Shown: positions 25,586 through 33,460, counted from the first letter of the stretch. The stretch is 64,000 nucleotides of DNA from Saccharibacillus sp. CPCC 101409 (GCF_030518235.1 NZ_JAULSA010000006.1:62001-126000), one strand, 5' to 3'. A program made the numbers and translations. The notes: generated by a model not told the origin, from the sequence alone.

Positions 25586-25831
25586 TTAGAATACTTGGAT
25601 AACTTCGTTGATGCCTTCGACTTCTTCGAACAGGGCGCGCTCGATACCGGCTTTCAGCGTGATCGTGGAGCTCGGGCAGCTGCCGCAAGCGCCGACCAGT
25701 TTCAGCTTAACGATACCGTCTTCCACGTCCACCAGTTCAACGTCGCCGCCGTCGCGCTGGAGAAACGGGCGCAGCTTGTCCAAAATATCGGATACCTCAT
25801 CGTACATGTCGAGTTGTGTATTTTCACTCAT
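25586..25831 (-). CDS. NifU C-terminal domain iron-sulfur carrier (YutI-like)
   Basis: 81 residues and a single NifU C-terminal domain: [20 protein letters not shown] then [18 protein letters not shown], with Cys49 and Cys52 forming the CxxC that holds a transferable Fe-S cluster. Short NfuA/YutI-type proteins deliver clusters to apoproteins. Start ATG 25831 follows GAGAGGAG. It diverges from the YuzB gene; the same neighbours occur in Bacillus (from memory). Confidence 0.88.
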   Translation of the reverse strand: MSENTQLDMYDEVSDILDKLRPFLQRDGGDVELVDVEDGIVKLKLVGACGSCPSSTITLKAGIERALFEEVEGINEVIQVF

Positions 25832-25897
25832 TATAGTCAGCTCCTCTCGAATGTTTGAAGCGTACAGTCATAACGGCTTAACCACTTCGGAGAATCA

Positions 25898-25936
25898 TTT
25901 TGCAAACGGATGAAAACGAAAACGCGTTTTGCAAAA
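25898..25936. promoter_or_regulatory. Paired palindromic boxes between NifU-like and YuzB genes
   Basis: Two copies of the self-complementary TTTTGCAAA(A) lie at 25898-25906 and 25927-25936, 29 bases apart. The second overlaps a perfect 12-bp palindrome AAAACGCGTTTT (25919-25930). Position between divergent genes suggests an operator; the regulator is unknown. Confidence 0.4.
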
Positions 25937-25955
25937 GTCTCTCTTGTATTATAAT
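25927..25955 (+). promoter_or_regulatory. Promoter for the YuzB gene
   Basis: TATAAT at 25950-25955, with TTTTGC (25927-25932) 17 bases upstream or TTGCAA (25929-25934) 15 bases upstream. Confidence 0.5.
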
Positions 25956-26032
25956 ATAAATGGAACAAAAATTAAAGAAAGATTACGCGTTCTTCGCGCT
26001 GCGAATGAGAATGCTTTAGGATAGGTGAGAAT

Positions 26033-26290
26033 ATGATCAGACCGATTATCGAGTTCTGCGCCAGCAACATGCATCACGGCACGCACGAACTGTTCGACAA
26101 GCTGGAAGCCGACCCGGAATACGACGTAATCGAATACGGCTGCCTGGGCAACTGCGGCCGGTGCGACTTCGGCCCGTACGCGATGGTCAACGGCGAAGTC
26201 GTCGAAGCCGACACGCCGGAAGCGCTGGAGAAAGCGATCGGCGAGAAGATCAACGAAGAAGATCCGTGGGCTTCGCTGGATCTGGATTAA
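26033..26290 (+). CDS. YuzB family protein (DUF1450)
   Basis: 85 residues. The N-terminus MIRPIIEFCASNMHHGT and the cysteine cluster EYGCLGNCGRCDFGPYAMVNG define the YuzB/DUF1450 family, whose cysteines suggest metal or Fe-S binding. Function is not established. Start ATG 26033 follows an AGGTGAG site. A bidirectional terminator lies downstream, shared with the convergent flavoprotein gene. Confidence 0.85.
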   Translation: MIRPIIEFCASNMHHGTHELFDKLEADPEYDVIEYGCLGNCGRCDFGPYAMVNGEVVEADTPEALEKAIGEKINEEDPWASLDLD

Positions 26291-26354
26291 ACGATTTGAT
26301 ATTTTTTCTTTGCCTTTCCACAAGTTAAAGGCTGTTAGCCATTAAACAAAAAAG

Positions 26355-26386
26355 AAGCCGTACTCGGGCTGGAGTACGGCTTTTTG
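26355..26386. terminator. Bidirectional terminator
   Basis: AGCCGTACTC and GAGTACGGCT form the stem, with A and T runs on either side so that it can work for both converging genes. Confidence 0.85.
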
Positions 26387-26486
26387 GGTTGGTAACGAAG
26401 GCAACAAGCGATCGGAATCAAGTTCTCCGTAGCCTCGCAGCCCGGACAACAATTGGATTTTACCGGCTGCAAGAAGCCGGATCTCC

Positions 26487-27551
26487 CTAACCCAGATTAT
26501 GCTTCGACATCCACAGGACGCCGCTCTTGAGCATACGGGGTACCCGGCCGGTGATGGACGTATCGCCGATCACGTTGAGGCCGAAGCCGGCTTTTTGGCC
26601 GAGGGAACCGAGCATGCCTTTGAGCTTCATCGGCTTGAGCCTCGGTTTCTCGTTCTTCCAGAACGCCAGCAGCACATGCGCGATCTGTTCGCCCTGCGCT
26701 TCGGCGGCCTGCGCGCTCGGGGCGAACTCCAGGCTTGCGCAGTCGCCGCAGACGAAAATGTCCGGGTAAGCCGGAACCTGCGAGTATTCGTTGATTGCGA
26801 TCCGGCCCGAACGGTCTTTGGTCACGTTCAGGTTCTGGACCACTTCGACCGGCTGGATGCCGGCCGTCCAAACGACGGCGTCGCTGTTCATCAGCTCGTC
26901 GCCGTTATAGAGCGCGTCGGGATCGACCCGGCTGATCGAAACTTTGTGGCAGACCTCGACGTCGTGCTTTTTGAACCATTCCTGCACGTAGCGCGAAATG
27001 CGCGGCTGGTACGAAGACAGCAGGCGTTCGCCCCGGTCGAGCAGGGTGATCCGCAGATCGTGCCGGCTTTCCCGCAGTTCGGCCGCCAGCTCGATCCCGC
27101 TCAGGCCGCCGCCGACGATATGCACGTGCGCGGTCGGCTTGAGGCTGCTGAGTTTGTCGTTGGTGCGGCGGGACGCGTTCAGGCTCTGGATGCTGTACGT
27201 GAACTCGTCCGCGCCCGGAACGCCGTGATAGTTGTCGGTGCAGCCGAGCGCGATCACGAGCTGGTCGTAAGGAACCGGGTCGTCGTTTTGCAACATGACC
27301 TGCTTGCTCTCCGGATCGATACGTTCCACCGTGCCGAAATGCGTTTTGAACTGCGGATGGCTCGGAAACGCGATGCGCAGCTTATGGTCGGATACCGTCC
27401 CGGCCGCGAGCGCGTAATATTCCGTTTTGAGACCCATAAAAGGAAGCCGGTCGATCAAGGTCACATTCACATCCGAAGGAAGCTGGTCCAGAATTTCGTC
27501 CAAAATGGTCAGGCCGCCGTAGCCCCCGCCGAGTATAACGAGATTTTTCAT
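26487..27551 (-). CDS. NAD(P)/FAD-dependent oxidoreductase, NDH-2-like (YutJ type)
   Basis: 354 residues. Two dinucleotide-binding motifs are visible: GGGYGG at the N-terminus for FAD and HIVGGGLSGIELAAEL (about 144-159) for NAD(P)H. FVCGDCASLE near 270 is the FAD-binding Asp motif. It belongs to the type II NADH dehydrogenase group, single-subunit enzymes that pass electrons to menaquinone without pumping protons; the neighbouring NifU-like/YuzB genes point to the YutJ branch, whose activity is less certain. Start ATG 27551 follows AAGGAGAT. It is 57 bases downstream of mqnE and likely shares its transcript. Confidence 0.8.
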   Translation of the reverse strand: MKNLVILGGGYGGLTILDEILDQLPSDVNVTLIDRLPFMGLKTEYYALAAGTVSDHKLRIAFPSHPQFKTHFGTVERIDPESKQVMLQNDDPVPYDQLVIALGCTDNYHGVPGADEFTYSIQSLNASRRTNDKLSSLKPTAHVHIVGGGLSGIELAAELRESRHDLRITLLDRGERLLSSYQPRISRYVQEWFKKHDVEVCHKVSISRVDPDALYNGDELMNSDAVVWTAGIQPVEVVQNLNVTKDRSGRIAINEYSQVPAYPDIFVCGDCASLEFAPSAQAAEAQGEQIAHVLLAFWKNEKPRLKPMKLKGMLGSLGQKAGFGLNVIGDTSITGRVPRMLKSGVLWMSKHNLG

Positions 27552-27608
27552 GTGCAGATCTCCTTGTGAGTGGAATGGTCAAGCGGCCGGCTTGCGGCGA
27601 CGCGTTGT

Positions 27609-28715
27609 TTACTCGTAAACTTCGACTTCGTTGTAGAACGTGTCGCGCTCGACCGGAGTACGGCCCGCGCCCTTGATCAGCCAGAGCAGTTCTTTGCGCG
27701 TCAGGCCTTCCGGCGTATTGGCGCCCGCCGCGTGGCTGATGCGCTCCTTCACGATCGTGCCGTGGGCGTCCGACGCCCCGAACGTGAGCGCCATCTGGGT
27801 CAGCTGCGTGCCGATATTGATGAAGTACGCTTTGATATGGTCGATGTTGTCGAGCATCAGGCGGCTGATCGCGATCGTTTTGAGATCCTCGTAAGCCGAG
27901 TTGCGGCGCATAATGCTGGCGTTCCGGCTCTTCGGCTGCATGGACAGCGGGATGAATACCATGAATCCGTTCGTTTCGTCCTGGAGTTCGCGGATCTGGA
28001 TCATATGGTTGATGCGGTCTTCGTAGCTTTCGATCGAGCCGTACAGCATGGTCGTGTGCGTGCGCATGCCGAGCTTATGGGCGGTGCGGTGCACTTCCAG
28101 GTACCGGTCCACATTCGCTTTGTCGACGCGCATCTTCTTGCGGTATTCGTCGGACAGGATCTCCGCGCCGCCGCCGGTCAGCGATTTGAGGCCCGCTCCC
28201 CGCAGCTCTTTCAATACGCCTTCGATCGACAGACCGCTGATGCGGGTGAAGAAATCGATTTCCGCCGCCGTGTACGCTTTGATCGTCACTTCCGGGAAGC
28301 GTTCGTTCAGCGCGGCCAGCGAATCGACGTAATACTGGAACGGCACGTGGTTGTTATGTCCGCCGACGATATGGAACTCGCGCACGCCCGGCGTGATATT
28401 CTCCTCGACATAGCGTACCATTTCATCGCCCGAAAGCGTATACGAACCTTCTTCGCCCTGGTCTTTGCGGAAGTTGCAGAACGCGCAGTGCGCTTCGCAG
28501 ACGTTGGTGAAGTACAGGCTCATATTTTCGATAAAATAGACTTTCTTCCCGTTCTTGCGCAGATTGGCTTCGTTGGCCAGCTGGCCGATTGTCAGGATAT
28601 CCTCGCTCTGATATAAATAAACGCCGTCTTCCAAGCTCAAACGCTGTCCGTTGTGGACCTTCTCGGCAATTTCCGCCATGCGTTTATCCATTGTAGGATT
28701 GATGATTGTAGACAT
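27609..28715 (-). CDS. mqnE: Aminofutalosine synthase (radical SAM)
   Basis: 368 residues. The radical SAM cluster motif is C73xxxC77xxC80 (CEAHCAFC), followed by FCNFRKDQGEEGSYTLS and HIVGGHNNHVPFQYY, which are characteristic of MqnE within the CofG/MqnC/MqnE family. It joins the enolpyruvyl-benzoate product of MqnA with SAM to give aminofutalosine, in the futalosine route to menaquinone. ATG 28715 follows AAGGAGG. A promoter at 28955-28983 implies a 230-base leader. No other mqn genes are in this window. Confidence 0.85.
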   Translation of the reverse strand: MSTIINPTMDKRMAEIAEKVHNGQRLSLEDGVYLYQSEDILTIGQLANEANLRKNGKKVYFIENMSLYFTNVCEAHCAFCNFRKDQGEEGSYTLSGDEMVRYVEENITPGVREFHIVGGHNNHVPFQYYVDSLAALNERFPEVTIKAYTAAEIDFFTRISGLSIEGVLKELRGAGLKSLTGGGAEILSDEYRKKMRVDKANVDRYLEVHRTAHKLGMRTHTTMLYGSIESYEDRINHMIQIRELQDETNGFMVFIPLSMQPKSRNASIMRRNSAYEDLKTIAISRLMLDNIDHIKAYFINIGTQLTQMALTFGASDAHGTIVKERISHAAGANTPEGLTRKELLWLIKGAGRTPVERDTFYNEVEVYE

Positions 28716-28803
28716 AAATGAAGAACCTCCTTGTTAATCCCGGGGCGGCGCGGAAACGCGTCGTAGCGGCCGGTTCCGGACAGATCCGGAAAAATGGACA
28801 AAC

Positions 28804-28831
28804 GACAAAAACAAAGCCGCTCTCTGCGGCA
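28804..28831 (-). terminator. Terminator-like hairpin in the mqnE leader
   Basis: On the minus strand GCCGC-AGAGA-GCGGC is followed by a T-rich stretch, about 90 bases before the mqnE start. Because it lies downstream of the promoter it could act as an attenuator. Confidence 0.5.
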
Positions 28832-28954
28832 GCTATCATGCAGAACGGAATGCCCGTCCTAAAAATGTGAAAAAAGTTACATCGCCTTGCTGAGCACAAT
28901 CCCTCCACGTTTCCATGTCGAAAATGCGAATATTTAAAGTTTTATTCAACTCCC

Positions 28955-28983
28955 ATTATAAACCTACTGGAGAACCGGGGCAA
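28955..28983 (-). promoter_or_regulatory. Promoter for mqnE
   Basis: Read on the minus strand, TTGCCC (28983-28978), 17 bases, then a perfect TATAAT (28960-28955). Confidence 0.7.
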
Positions 28984-29099
28984 TACGGGGGAAACCCGCA
29001 AATTTGCGGACGCTCTCCGGGAAGGGGGAAAGGGCGTTCGGGCGGCCGCGGAAAAAGGCTTCGGAGCGCGCGCGGCGGGCTTTCCGCCGGCCGAAAAGC

Positions 29100-29128
29100 T
29101 TGAGTCCCGGCGGGATGAAGCGTATAAT
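29100..29128 (+). promoter_or_regulatory. Promoter for the IscA-like gene
   Basis: TTGAGT (29100-29105), a 17-base spacer, TATAAT (29123-29128), 30 bases before the start codon. Confidence 0.75.
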
Positions 29129-29158
29129 GCAAAAGAGAAGCGTAAAGGAGGAAAAACC

Positions 29159-29521
29159 ATGATCGAAATCACAGAAGCGGCAGCTTCGCGCATCAAAGAC
29201 ATGCTGGAGCAGCAGGAGACGCCGGGCATGTTTCTTCGTTTGGGCGTAGCCAGCGGCGGATGCAGCGGTTTTTCGTACGCGATGGGCTTTGACAACGAGG
29301 AGTCCGACGCGGACGACGTATATATGAATGTACAGGATTTGAAAGTGGTCGTATCCAAAGAAGACCTGAAATACCTCAACGGCCTGCAGGTCGATTTCGA
29401 AGAATCCGGCATGAGCGGAGGCTTCACGATCTTCAATCCGAACGCGGTGGCAACCTGCGGCTGCGGATCGTCGTTCCGGACCCGTCAGGAAGACGAAGTT
29501 CTGGCACAGCCCTGCGACTAA
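29159..29521 (+). CDS. IscA/ErpA-type iron-sulfur carrier (HesB family)
   Basis: 120 residues. The three conserved cysteines are present: C35 in GGCSGFSY and C100/C102 in TCGCGSSF, the A-type carrier pattern. Such proteins receive Fe-S clusters from scaffold proteins and hand them to client enzymes such as radical SAM or respiratory proteins, which lie nearby. ATG 29159 follows AAGGAGG. Confidence 0.9.
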   Translation: MIEITEAAASRIKDMLEQQETPGMFLRLGVASGGCSGFSYAMGFDNEESDADDVYMNVQDLKVVVSKEDLKYLNGLQVDFEESGMSGGFTIFNPNAVATCGCGSSFRTRQEDEVLAQPCD

Positions 29522-29540
29522 AAAGCGAACCGTCGTTTAT

Positions 29541-29590
29541 AGAGCTTTCGGCTTGGATGCCATTCCGGGCTGGAAGCTTTTTTTGATACG
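29541..29590 (+). terminator. Terminator after the IscA-like gene
   Basis: AGCTTTC and GGAAGCT bound a larger folded loop and are followed by seven T. Confidence 0.6.
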
Positions 29591-29677
29591 AATATATGCC
29601 GGGGCGGATCGCCGGTCCGGACATCGTTGTGAATTGTGGCGCAAGCCTCAACAGATTGCAGGCAGGAGGAGAGCATC

Positions 29678-30592
29678 ATGAAAACCGTTACCGTGGAAAG
29701 TGTCGTCAATACGTTCAAACTGGAAATCCTGGCCGGCGGAAACCGTTTGGACCGCGAAATCACCCGCTCCAAAGCGCACCGGCCGGGACTGGAGTTCGTC
29801 GGATACTTCGAATATTTTCCGATGAACCGGGTGCAGGTGCTGGGGCGCAAAGAGATCACGTACCTGCTTCAACTCAGCGTCGAAGAGCGCAGGCTCCATA
29901 TCGGCAATATCGTCAAATACCATCCGCCGTGCTTCGTCGTCACGACGGGGCAGCAGGAGATTCCTTTTCTCGAAATGTTCTGCGACCAGGAAGGCATCCC
30001 GCTGCTGCGGACGCCGGATAAAACGACCGAATTCATCACCAAGCTCGACGGCTATCTGCTGAAGGCGCTGGCGCCGGAAATGTCGATCCACGGCGTATGC
30101 GTCAACGTCTCGGGCATCGGCGTGCTGCTGCGCGGGCGCTCCGGCATCGGCAAGAGCGAGACCGCCCATACGCTGATCGGCCGCGGACACCGCTTCGTGG
30201 CGGACGATATCGTCGTGCTGAAAAAGCTGGGACCCTCGACGCTGCTCGGTACGCACAATACGACGACGCGCGAGTTTCTGGCGCTGCGCAGCATCGGGCT
30301 GATCAACGTGGTACGCCAGTACGGCCGCACGGCGTTCCAGGACGAGACGCGCATCGTGCTCGATATCGAGCTGACGCCATGGGAAGACAAAGCGCTCAAC
30401 AACGAGCTGGAGGTCGAGCCGCAGTTCACCGAGTACCTTGGGGTGAAGATCCCGCATATCGAGCTTCAGCTCCAGCCGGGGCGGGATACGTCGGGCCTGA
30501 TCGAAGCGGCGGCGAACAACTGGTACCTCAAGCAGCTCGGATACAGCGCGGTGGAGGAGTTTATGGGGCGGCTTGAAGAGGAGCTCCGATGA
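29678..30592 (+). CDS. hprK: HPr kinase/phosphorylase
   Basis: 304 residues. Walker A GRSGIGKS (153-160) and the following HprK signature are clear, with IELQLQPGRDTSGLIEAAANN in the C-terminal region. HprK phosphorylates HPr on Ser46 (and removes it), setting carbon catabolite repression through CcpA. ATG 29678 is 6-7 bases after AGGAGGAG. In many relatives lgt follows; here a palindromic repeat and a toxin-antitoxin locus come next, which suggests an insertion or rearrangement after hprK. Confidence 0.93.
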   Translation: MKTVTVESVVNTFKLEILAGGNRLDREITRSKAHRPGLEFVGYFEYFPMNRVQVLGRKEITYLLQLSVEERRLHIGNIVKYHPPCFVVTTGQQEIPFLEMFCDQEGIPLLRTPDKTTEFITKLDGYLLKALAPEMSIHGVCVNVSGIGVLLRGRSGIGKSETAHTLIGRGHRFVADDIVVLKKLGPSTLLGTHNTTTREFLALRSIGLINVVRQYGRTAFQDETRIVLDIELTPWEDKALNNELEVEPQFTEYLGVKIPHIELQLQPGRDTSGLIEAAANNWYLKQLGYSAVEEFMGRLEEELR

Positions 30593-30600
30593 GGGCTCGC

Positions 30601-30707
30601 TAATCCCGCTTTGTCGGCTCCGGGTCGTTTTCTTCCCCCTCATTTGAATAAAACATTTAGTGGAAGGGGAAGAAAGCCGAAAGTCGCTCCAAATCGGGAT
30701 TAGCTCG
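30601..30707. repeat. Long nested inverted repeat (possible family member A)
   Basis: Left arm TAATCCCG...TTCTTCCCC (30601-30640) and right arm GGGGAAGAA...CGGGATTA (30666-30707) form an imperfect hairpin over about 40 bases each. Its right arm loosely matches the core of the repeats at 33492, 42156 and 57010. It lies just after hprK and may serve as its transcript end. Confidence 0.6.
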
Positions 30708-30790
30708 CCGGAGTGGAAGAAGCGAAGCTTCTTTCAAGATTAGGGGCGGGGAGCCCCGGCTTCCATGCCTGAAGCCGAAGAAGGGCAGGG

Positions 30791-30900
30791 CGGGGGCGAG
30801 GCAGGCGGGCCTTGTCGGGCCCTGTGCCTTGCGGCGGGGCAAAGGCGGGAAGCGAGGCAGGCGGGCCTTGTTGGGCCCTATGCCTCGAGGTAGGGCAAAA
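30791..30900 (+). repeat. Tandem repeat, two 55-bp units
   Basis: GCGAGGCAGGCGGGCCTTGT and its neighbours occur twice at a 55-base period (starting 30791 and 30846). No gene is visible in 30593-30948; the stretch holds this repeat, the inverted repeat before it and a terminator. Confidence 0.7.
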
Positions 30901-30938
30901 AACGCTGCCTTCGCTATGCGAATCGGGCAGCGTTTTTG
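30897..30938. terminator. Bidirectional terminator between hprK region and toxin gene
   Basis: AAAAACGCTGCC and GGCAGCGTTTTT are complementary, giving A/T tracts on both sides. It ends the minus-strand toxin gene. Confidence 0.85.
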
Positions 30939-30948
30939 TTTAAAGAAT

Positions 30949-31440
30949 TTATATATCTGTTTTGTTGAATAGCAAGTATTTTTTTTCGAGCAGCTGAAAG
31001 TCACAAGACAAGCGAACAAAAAAGCTTTCTTTTCTTTCGACGACTCTTTTGTATAAACGTTCTGCTTGTTCATTGATATTTTTTTCGTTGGAAAGAATGA
31101 ATTCATACTGTTTTTGTAAAAGAGTGGAATATTTTTTCTCTTCATTTGAAAAGATTATTTCTTCTAATTCAGTCGGCAGCACAGGGATCATATTATTTAT
31201 ATGTATAAGTCCTAATTTGTCGTTTTCGTTTGTCCGACTATGAAGTTTAAAAATAGTATCGTTCTTTTTATATTTATCCTGGGACTTTTTGTGAGAAGAC
31301 AGAGGTGCAAAATAATTATGTAGTCCAATACGAACGACAATGCCCGCATATGCTCGGGTTCCGTCGTAATTGTCCTGCATTTTGCTATCGAAAGTTTTTA
31401 AGTAATTTACGTATTCATTTTTTAATCTGTAAAATCTCAT
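30949..31440 (-). CDS. Type III toxin, ToxN/AbiQ family endoribonuclease
   Basis: 163 residues from ATG 31440, which has a CAGGAGG site. The N-terminus MRFYRLKNEYVNYLKTFD, the APLSSHKKSQ loop (matching the Ser/Thr-Ser-x-Lys active-site segment of ToxN) and the INNMIPVLP motif are hallmarks of the ToxN/AbiQ family as known from Bacillus thuringiensis ToxN and lactococcal AbiQ. These are RNases held inactive by a repeat RNA and can cause phage abortive infection. The expected RNA antitoxin repeats, intervening terminator and promoter are present directly upstream (31461-31632). Codon use is strongly AT-rich against a GC-rich genome, indicating recent acquisition. Family identity is by recognition, not a search. 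Confidence 0.88.
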   Translation of the reverse strand: MRFYRLKNEYVNYLKTFDSKMQDNYDGTRAYAGIVVRIGLHNYFAPLSSHKKSQDKYKKNDTIFKLHSRTNENDKLGLIHINNMIPVLPTELEEIIFSNEEKKYSTLLQKQYEFILSNEKNINEQAERLYKRVVERKESFFVRLSCDFQLLEKKYLLFNKTDI

Positions 31441-31460
31441 ACTAAGTCCTCCTGTCAATT

Positions 31461-31489
31461 AAAAAAGACGGCATTTAAGCCGTCTTTTT
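31461..31489 (-). terminator. Leaky terminator between antitoxin RNA and toxin
   Basis: AAAAAGACGGC and GCCGTCTTTTT form a perfect stem just before the toxin ribosome binding site. In type III loci this limits toxin expression relative to the antitoxin RNA. Confidence 0.85.
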
Positions 31490-31591
31490 AATCGCACTTG
31501 TTGGTAGCGAAACACCTATTTTTTCGTTCGCCTTTGATGGGAGCGAGACCCCAATTTTTTCGTTCGCCCTTTATGGTGGCGAGACACCAAT
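31485..31591 (-). ncRNA. Type III antitoxin RNA, three ~36-nt repeats
   Basis: On the minus strand three contiguous units lie at 31591-31556 (36 nt), 31555-31520 (36 nt) and 31519-31485 (35 nt). Each starts AT(T/A)GG(T/G)GT(C/T)TCGC, passes through (A)CCA..AA.(G)GCGA and ends in AAAAA. The number, length and position match antitoxin RNAs such as ToxI and AntiQ, where each unit folds into a pseudoknot that binds one toxin molecule. The third unit is slightly diverged, giving about 2.9 repeats. Confidence 0.85.
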
Positions 31592-31603
31592 AATTGTATA
31601 TCA

Positions 31604-31632
31604 ATTATACGATATTTCTTAAGCCGATTCAA
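31604..31632 (-). promoter_or_regulatory. Promoter of the type III toxin-antitoxin locus
   Basis: Read on the minus strand: TTGAAT (31632-31627), 17 bases, TATAAT (31609-31604). Transcription would start a few bases before the first repeat. Confidence 0.8.
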
Positions 31633-31693
31633 GAGTAGTTCTGGATACCGTTTTGGAATTTTTGCTTCTTTTACGGATACGATCTTAGCCTTT

Positions 31694-32488
31694 CTAGCCC
31701 AGCAGAGCGCGGTCGTCGGCCATTTTATGGCCGCTGATGCGTTCGAACTCGTTCATCAGGCGTTCGACGGTGAGCGTTTCTTTGTCGGCTTCGCCGATAT
31801 CGAGGATGATGCGGCCTTTGTCCATCATGACGAGGCGGTTGCCCAGCCGGATCGCCTGTTCCATATTGTGCGTGACCATCAGGGTGGTCAGGTTCATATC
31901 GCGCACGATCTCGGCGGTGAGGCTGGTAATCAGCTCGGCGCGGGCCGGGTCGAGGGCGGCGGTGTGTTCGTCGAGCAGCAGGATCTGCGGACGGGTGAAC
32001 GTCGCCATCAGCAGGCTCAGCGCCTGGCGTTCGCCGCCGGAGAGCAGGCCGACTTTGGCGGTCAGGCGGTCTTCGAGACCGATGCCGAGGCGGCTCAGCT
32101 CTTCGCGGAACAGTTTGCGGCGGGCGGAGGTAACGCCCAGCGAGAAGCCGCGGCGCTTGCCGCGAAGATAAGCCATCGCCAGGTTCTCTTCGATGGTCAT
32201 ATGCGGAGCGGTGCCGGCCATCGGGTCCTGGAACACGCGGCCGATCCAGCGGCTGCGGCGGTGCTCCGGCAGAGGCGTGATCACGCGGCCGTCGATGCGG
32301 ATATCGCCGGTATCCGGCTTCATCACGCCGGAGATCATATTCATCAGCGTCGATTTTCCGGCGCCGTTGCTGCCGATTACGGTCACGAAGTCTCCGGGAT
32401 TCAGGTTCAGGTTGATGCCGATCAGCGCGACTTTTTCGTCGATCGTGCCGGAATTGAACAGTTTGGAAGCATTGGAGATATTCAGCAT
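31694..32488 (-). CDS. ABC transporter ATP-binding protein (COG1101, TrpZ-like)
   Basis: 264 residues from ATG 32488 with GGGAGG upstream. Walker A is GSNGAGKST (39-47), the signature LSGGERQA, Walker B ILLLDEHTAALDP and the switch VTHNMEQA. DEHTAALDP is typical of the ATPases that partner COG4120 permeases and COG2984 binding proteins, the TrpXYZ type of importer. Start overlaps the permease stop by one base in an ATGA arrangement. Confidence 0.85.
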   Translation of the reverse strand: MLNISNASKLFNSGTIDEKVALIGINLNLNPGDFVTVIGSNGAGKSTLMNMISGVMKPDTGDIRIDGRVITPLPEHRRSRWIGRVFQDPMAGTAPHMTIEENLAMAYLRGKRRGFSLGVTSARRKLFREELSRLGIGLEDRLTAKVGLLSGGERQALSLLMATFTRPQILLLDEHTAALDPARAELITSLTAEIVRDMNLTTLMVTHNMEQAIRLGNRLVMMDKGRIILDIGEADKETLTVERLMNEFERISGHKMADDRALLG

Positions 32489-33408
32489 CAGCGTTCGCCT
32501 CCCGCGGTTTCGATCGATTTGAGCAGTTCGGCGGAACGCCGTTTGGCCGCGCTTCTCTGCTTGAGCGCGCCGCGAACGGTCGGGAACACAAGCGCGATAA
32601 TCACGATAACGGCCGTAATCAGCTTCAAGTCGGAGGTCTGGAAGCCTTCGATTTGAAGCGCCAGCGTAATGACGATGCGGTACACGATCGAGCCGAGCAC
32701 GACGGCCAGCGTGGCGCGGAACACGGTCTTGGCGCCGAACAGCGCTTCGCCGATAATGACCGAGGCCAGGCCGATGACGATCATGCCGATCCCGGACGTG
32801 GCGTCGGCGAACGACGACTGCTGCGCGATCAGCGCGCCGGACAGGGCGACAAGACCGTTCGACAGGCTGACGCCGAGAATGGTGGTGTTGTCGGTATTTG
32901 CGCCGAAGCTGCGGATCATCCGTTTGTTGTCGCCGGTGGCGCGCAGCGAGAGGCCGAGATCCGTTTTGAGGAAAGCGTCGAGCAGCAGTTTGAACACGAT
33001 GACGACGACGATCATAAACGGGATGGGCGGGAACGCGCTGAGTACGGTGTCTTCGCCCATGATCGATACGTTCGGCACTTTGAGGATGCGCAGATTGATC
33101 GAATACAGCGCGATCATCATCAGAATTCCCGACAGCAGCCCGTTGATCTTGCCTTTGGTGTGCAGCAGACCCGTGCAGGCTCCGGCCGCCATGCCCGCGA
33201 GAATCGCCGTCAGCGAAGCCAGCCACGGCGAGATGCCGTGCGAGATCATGACCGCTGCGGTGGCGGCGCCGGTCGTAAAGCTGCCGTCCACAGTCAAATC
33301 CGGGAAGTCCAGAATGCGGAAAGTGATATAAACGCCGAGCGCCATCAGGGCGTAGAGCAGTCCCAGATAAACGGCGCCGGGCAGCGAGCCGATAAAGTCT
33401 CCGAACAT
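32488..33408 (-). CDS. ABC transporter permease (COG4120, TrpY-like)
   Basis: 306 residues with eight to nine membrane segments, a branched-chain-type permease (LGLLYALMALGVYITFRILDFPDLTVDGSF; GLSLRATGDNKRMIRSFGAN). ATG 33408 follows AGGAGG; upstream in-frame ATGs lack a site. It forms the channel of the importer with the neighbouring ATPase and binding lipoprotein. Confidence 0.85.
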   Translation of the reverse strand: MFGDFIGSLPGAVYLGLLYALMALGVYITFRILDFPDLTVDGSFTTGAATAAVMISHGISPWLASLTAILAGMAAGACTGLLHTKGKINGLLSGILMMIALYSINLRILKVPNVSIMGEDTVLSAFPPIPFMIVVVIVFKLLLDAFLKTDLGLSLRATGDNKRMIRSFGANTDNTTILGVSLSNGLVALSGALIAQQSSFADATSGIGMIVIGLASVIIGEALFGAKTVFRATLAVVLGSIVYRIVITLALQIEGFQTSDLKLITAVIVIIALVFPTVRGALKQRSAAKRRSAELLKSIETAGGER

Positions 33409-33460
33409 AAAATGACGCCTCCTGTACAAAAATGGGTGAGCGGCCGCGAGGTAAGCGAAA

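Noticed and set aside
31485-31591. Could the 36-nt repeats be a CRISPR array?
   Set aside because: The units are contiguous without unique spacers and no cas genes are near; the order promoter-repeats-terminator-toxin fits a type III antitoxin.
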